A stretch of 37,500 nt of DNA from Tubiluchus corallicola (taxonomy: Eukaryota; Priapulida; Priapulimorpha; Priapulimorphida; Tubiluchidae): contig JAQGDQ010000329.1 of assembly GCA_030141605.1 (NCBI GenBank), positions 2,501-40,000 on the forward strand. The letters run 5' to 3'. Made by a program: the position numbers and the translations under genes. The stretch's first letter is position 1. Each line of letters opens with the position of its first letter. The notes beneath the pieces are model-generated. The model was not told the DNA's origin and searched no databases. It worked only from the letters and a program-made list of their open reading frames with translations. Below, in pieces: positions 33,878-37,500 of this stretch.

Positions 33878-34588
33878 ATGAAAGGTATAAACACTACAGT
33901 AATTTATAAAACAGGTAAACACAATGTCACAGTTAGTATTTCACACTCTACAGCAGCTACAGAACTGTATCAACTACAGTACCCGTACATATTAAACAAT
34001 GGTTCAAGTAAATCACGTGATACACGTAAGAATTCACGTGCAGCTGGGCAGCGAAATTATTATCAGCTTACTCAAAACTCACAAAAGTTTTTGAAAGTTT
34101 TTGAAAATAGGAAGATTTCTTAGGAAACAAAAATTAGAATATTCTCAGCCTTAGTTGAAACTGTATTTCTGTATAACTCTGAGCTCTGGACATTAAAAGC
34201 AAATCATAAAGCTGAAATCGATGCGTTTCAAAGGCGAAATTACAAAGACATTTTATGTATTAGATGGCCGAAGAAAATTTCAAACAAAGATCTATATGAA
34301 AAAATAAAAGAAGAACCTTGGACAAGGAAAATAAAAAGACGCCGTTTAAGATGGATTGGGCATATGTTTAGACTACCTGATGATATTCCAGTGAAGATAG
34401 CTCTTCAACAAGCCATAGAACCAGCTAAAAAACCTGCAGGAGGTCAAATGTTAACATATTTAGATTTTGCACAGAAACATTTAAACACTTCAGCATTGAG
34501 CCTTAGAAACAAATCCACTTGGGGCATTGCAGCGTGTAGGGAGTCCTGGTATAGAGAGGTGAGCAGAATCATGTCCCTGGACGTGTGA
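33878..34588 (+). pseudogene. Non-LTR retroelement fragment, end of reverse-transcriptase polyprotein
   Basis: One frame, broken by a TAG at 34121-34123, reads FLKVFENRKIS, stop, ETKIRIFSALVETVFLYNSE, LWTL, then a DAFQRR, LCIRWPKKISNKDLYEKIK and RRRLRWIGHMFRLPDDIPVK series, ending SRIMSLDV and TGA at 34586-34588. This order (LYNSELWTL, FQRR...ILCIRW, RRLRWIGH..RLP) is the usual region after the RT palm domain in LINE polyproteins. Catalytic RT motifs are missing, so the copy is 5'-truncated and dead. The part before about 34040 is poorly conserved and may not belong to the element. Clade not determined. Confidence 0.75.
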
Positions 34589-36715
34589 TTCATTGAAGAA
34601 AAAGAAGAAGGAAAGCGAAAACCCAAGTAACATCAACGGCTGCATTTCTCTCGTAGATAAGTCTGGGATAGAAAACAATGCTGACGCTATTTGTTACTGG
34701 ACAAGCTTTTATTAAGTCACGCCTTTCAAACTCCCTGTCTAAATTGTAATGAACGTATTTTCACACTAGAAAATGCATACAGCGCCGTCACTTGCGTAAT
34801 GAAATGGTTTCATGAAACCTATAGCCTAGCGACATTATAATAATACAACACGAGCGTAAAATGTTAAATAATATTAGCAGTAAGAGTTAATTATTAGAAA
34901 TATTTACAAGTGCTTTTTACATCGTAATTATATTTTGAAAATTAGAAAGCATGCAACGCATGTAATAGTTAATTATTAGAAATATTTACAAGTGCTTTTA
35001 CATCGTAATTATATTTTGAAAATGAGAAGGCATGTACTGCATGCGTTGCATGTATGGACTGCACTCCACTGATGATATGTCATCAACATTAGTCTTTTAA
35101 CTTGTAAAGTGAGATGCTGACCGGCATCAGTTTCTTTGTCACACTCAGAATGGCTTATTAATCCGTGAACAGTCTTAGTTTGGCAGACGAAACCGCTTAG
35201 AAACTGTTTGCTGGTAGTCGACCATCCGTTTATTTACCAAGCCTAGCACTGCTCACCTCATGACATCAGTACACACTGTTGTGAACGAATTCGCAAGTAG
35301 AACTATTGTCAAGTAAGGATAAAGAAGAGAATAGGGTAAAAAGAGGGGAAAATGGCGTAAGCGTGTTTTTGTAGATCGCATAGAAAATTTATTTTAATAA
35401 AAAGATTAGATAAAGATTAAAGTATAATTTTATCGTGTTATTTGTGTTATCAGCCGTTGTAGTCGTTGTGAAAGGTTTATGAAGTTTCTATTATTATCAT
35501 ATTTTGTATAATATAAGGACATTCAATACATGGTAACATCAAAATTGTTACTTCAACTGTAATAAATTATTATGTTTCATACAGTATCGTTATCATATAA
35601 GAATAATTGTACTGCAGTGGGCTAGAGAAGCAAAGGCTTGTATCAACCCACGGTTGTCTGAATCAGTTAAGAAATTCACGAATGAGTAGAAAAAGAACAG
35701 GGAGAAAAGTTAGATCACACAGGACAGGAAAAATGATGAGTTAGTGGAAATAGCAGGAAGAAAGATAGTAGATTGTGCGATGTTTACATAAACCTTAAAG
35801 TTTTTTACTTATATTAGTTGTATATGTATGTCCCCAAAGGAGACAACAGTATGTAACGGCAACGTTGTTGGAACGGCAAGGCTACTTACATTTAAGCAAT
35901 AACGTACAGAAGAACTAAAAAGAATAGACTGTGCCTTACATGTTAGGAGAGAGTAGTTGTAGTTCGTTACAGTAACGACAGTCACAGCATACGTGGCTAA
36001 AAATAATTTGTTTCTTACTATGAAAAAGTTCTGAAGGTAATTGCTAAGACACTAGAATACAGGTAGAATTCAAGTAAAATACAGGTGCGCTTTATTTATA
36101 TAAATCCTCAATAACACTATACATTGCTCTCTCAGTTTAAGTCACATGCTTACTCAGTGATCTATGAAAGCCAACTGCCCAGGTAAGTTTTTTCCATGCA
36201 AGCAAGGAAGCCAGCAATTCAATGAAGGTAAATTTTATGCAAACTAGTTCAAGGATGAAAGTTTACACTGTATATAAAGAAATAGACTTATTTTATAGCT
36301 GAAATTTCTTGTGTGGGATTTTTAATGTTTTAACAAGAAAATGTAATTATATGACTAATGATCATAATTAAGAGCTAATAAAAAATAGGATAAAGAAATC
36401 GTGAGCTTCACGACACTTACTTCAATTGTCTACTCTTCATTATCATTATCAAACTTTTCTCTTCATTATCTATTACACGAAGTTAAGAATGAAATATTCT
36501 AGTTCGATAGTTTTTATCGTGTCTGGGACCTATTACGTAATTTGTGTAAAAAAATTAATTACTGCCTGCAATAAGCTAAAACGAGAGCTGTCAAACACAA
36601 GCGAGATTTAACTATTTTTTGCAGCCCAATCAGAAAATAGGTGTTTTCGTTGTTTAGGAGAGAACCACCTAGCAAACGAGGTAGCAGCCATTAGTAACAG
36701 ACATCATACTAACCT
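34589..36715. other. Intergenic sequence, about 2.1 kb, no gene recognised
   Basis: AT-rich sequence. Apart from the 83-bp direct duplication at 34885-35045 I see no supported coding frame, RNA gene or mobile element. Confidence 0.5.
34885..35045. repeat. 83-bp direct duplication, two copies
   Basis: AGTTAATTATTAGAAATATT followed by TACAAGTGCTTTT and ATCGTAATTATATTTTGAAA occurs twice with 83-base spacing (34885 and 34968). The copies differ by a T deletion and a few substitutions near their right ends, so the duplication is recent. Confidence 0.92.
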
Positions 36716-36719
36716 AGCC

Positions 36720-37140
36720 ACTCGGGGAGGGGGAGGCAAGCCAGCCCAACTCAGTGCCGGTCCCAAGCCCGGCACTGATAAATAGGGAGGGTTAGGGTCA
36801 GGAAGGGCATCCGCCTGTAAAAACTGCGCCAAAACCTTCTATGAATGAGTCGGTGAGACTTTAAGGGAAAGTCGACAAAGAAGTGGTCAGACCCGCTCTA
36901 ATTTATGGGCTGGAAGCAGCTTCTCTAAAGAAGACCGAAGAGAAGAAAATGGGTGTGGTGGAGATGAGGATGTTGAGATGAATGGTGGGAATAACAAGAA
37001 GAGATAAAATTAGAAATAATAATATCAGTGGAACAGTAAAAATAGTGGAAGCCTTGCAAGATTGAGATGGTATGAACACCTGAAAAGAATAGTCGGTGAA
37101 CATCATGTGGGAAGGGAAGACATAAATGAAGAGATGGTCA
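36720..37140 (+). mobile_element. RTE-like LINE remnant with internal deletion
   Basis: The left part has AGTGCCGGTCCCAAGCCCGG, then AGGGAGGGTTAGGGTCAGGA, then AGGGCATCCG, a phrase typical of RTE/Expander-type elements of many animals. Right after it (from about 36865) comes the C-terminal polyprotein region: VVRPALIYGLEAASLKKTEE, MRMLR, then GITRRDKIRNNNISGTVKIV and WYEHLKRIVG, broken by at least two stops. The reverse transcriptase in between is missing. Confidence 0.7.
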
Positions 37141-37500
37141 TAACATGAAAATTACACTAAACGCAACACAGTTATATTTTTCTAAAGTCGGGTTCTCGCC
37201 GCCAGTGTAATCGTAATAGCCTCTGGACGCTTCGAATCAGAGCTATGAAATATCACATCCGGAAACGAGATTAATAAACCAAAACACTGAAGATATTTAT
37301 CGCCTTTGAAACAGTGGCATAAGCCGCGTTCAAAATCTTGAGTAACTTAGTACATGTAATTGCATGAAATTAAAAAGTAAATGTTGAAACCCACCGGATC
37401 TTCGAAGTGTGAAAGAACCTTTATAATTGAAACAAATAACTAGCTAGCAAAACACAAAACAGGAAGAGGAACCTACACTTGAGGGATTGGCGACGAAATA
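37141..37500. other. Right edge, no gene recognised
   Basis: AT-rich sequence to the window end, without supported frames, RNA genes or repeats. Confidence 0.5.

Noticed and set aside
1-37500. CRISPR array, bacterial operon or prophage-like system
   Set aside because: The tandem repeats have no unique spacers, and the gene structure (introns, GPCR, cadherin, LINEs) is animal.

Overview
The window looks like a stretch of an arthropod genome, or at least a protostome genome; species and order cannot be fixed from it. It is AT-rich, gene-poor and full of simple-sequence arrays, minisatellites and decayed non-LTR retroelements. Two genes point to this group. One is the last exon of a CCHamide-receptor-like neuropeptide GPCR. 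The other is a cadherin with the invertebrate classic-cadherin layout: cadherin repeats, primitive classic cadherin (NC) domain, EGF, laminin G, EGF, laminin G, EGF, transmembrane segment.

Layout. 1-826 is the 3' part of the GPCR, from TM3 to the stop. 931-1570 is a 60-bp minisatellite. 1762-4895 is a tandem duplication whose unit is a (TGAA)n array plus a 1-kb segment about 99% identical between copies. 4896-19172 has no convincing intact gene. It holds three diverged copies of one dispersed repeat (about 5.9, 9.3-10.1 and 13.7 kb, the last inverted), one of them interrupted by a 350-bp foldback element. It also holds a retroelement fragment whose coding end has been amplified into a 44-bp satellite, long CT tracts, and 57-bp and 37-bp tandem repeats.

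19305-26786 is the main gene, a neural-cadherin-like (CadN family) cadherin of about 2,048 codons in only two exons. The splice sites are canonical, the single intron is phase 1, and exon 2 is open for more than 5 kb. Two oddities stand out. A TGA lies in frame at 26277-26279 near the end of the second laminin G domain, yet homology continues in the same frame for 168 codons through two Cys-rich/EGF modules and a transmembrane helix. The cytoplasmic tail stops after about 23 residues and lacks the catenin-binding region. Depending on what happens at the TGA, the product would be a secreted ectodomain or a membrane cadherin unable to bind beta-catenin.

26787-37500 is repeat territory: three copies (A, B, C) of one dispersed repeat, a 337-bp displaced and frameshifted piece of the cadherin gene fused to the broken end of copy B, adjoining 61-bp and 64-bp minisatellites and a CAC-rich tract, and fragments of two LINE families, one of them RTE-like with an internal deletion. 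The two real genes have no evident functional link.
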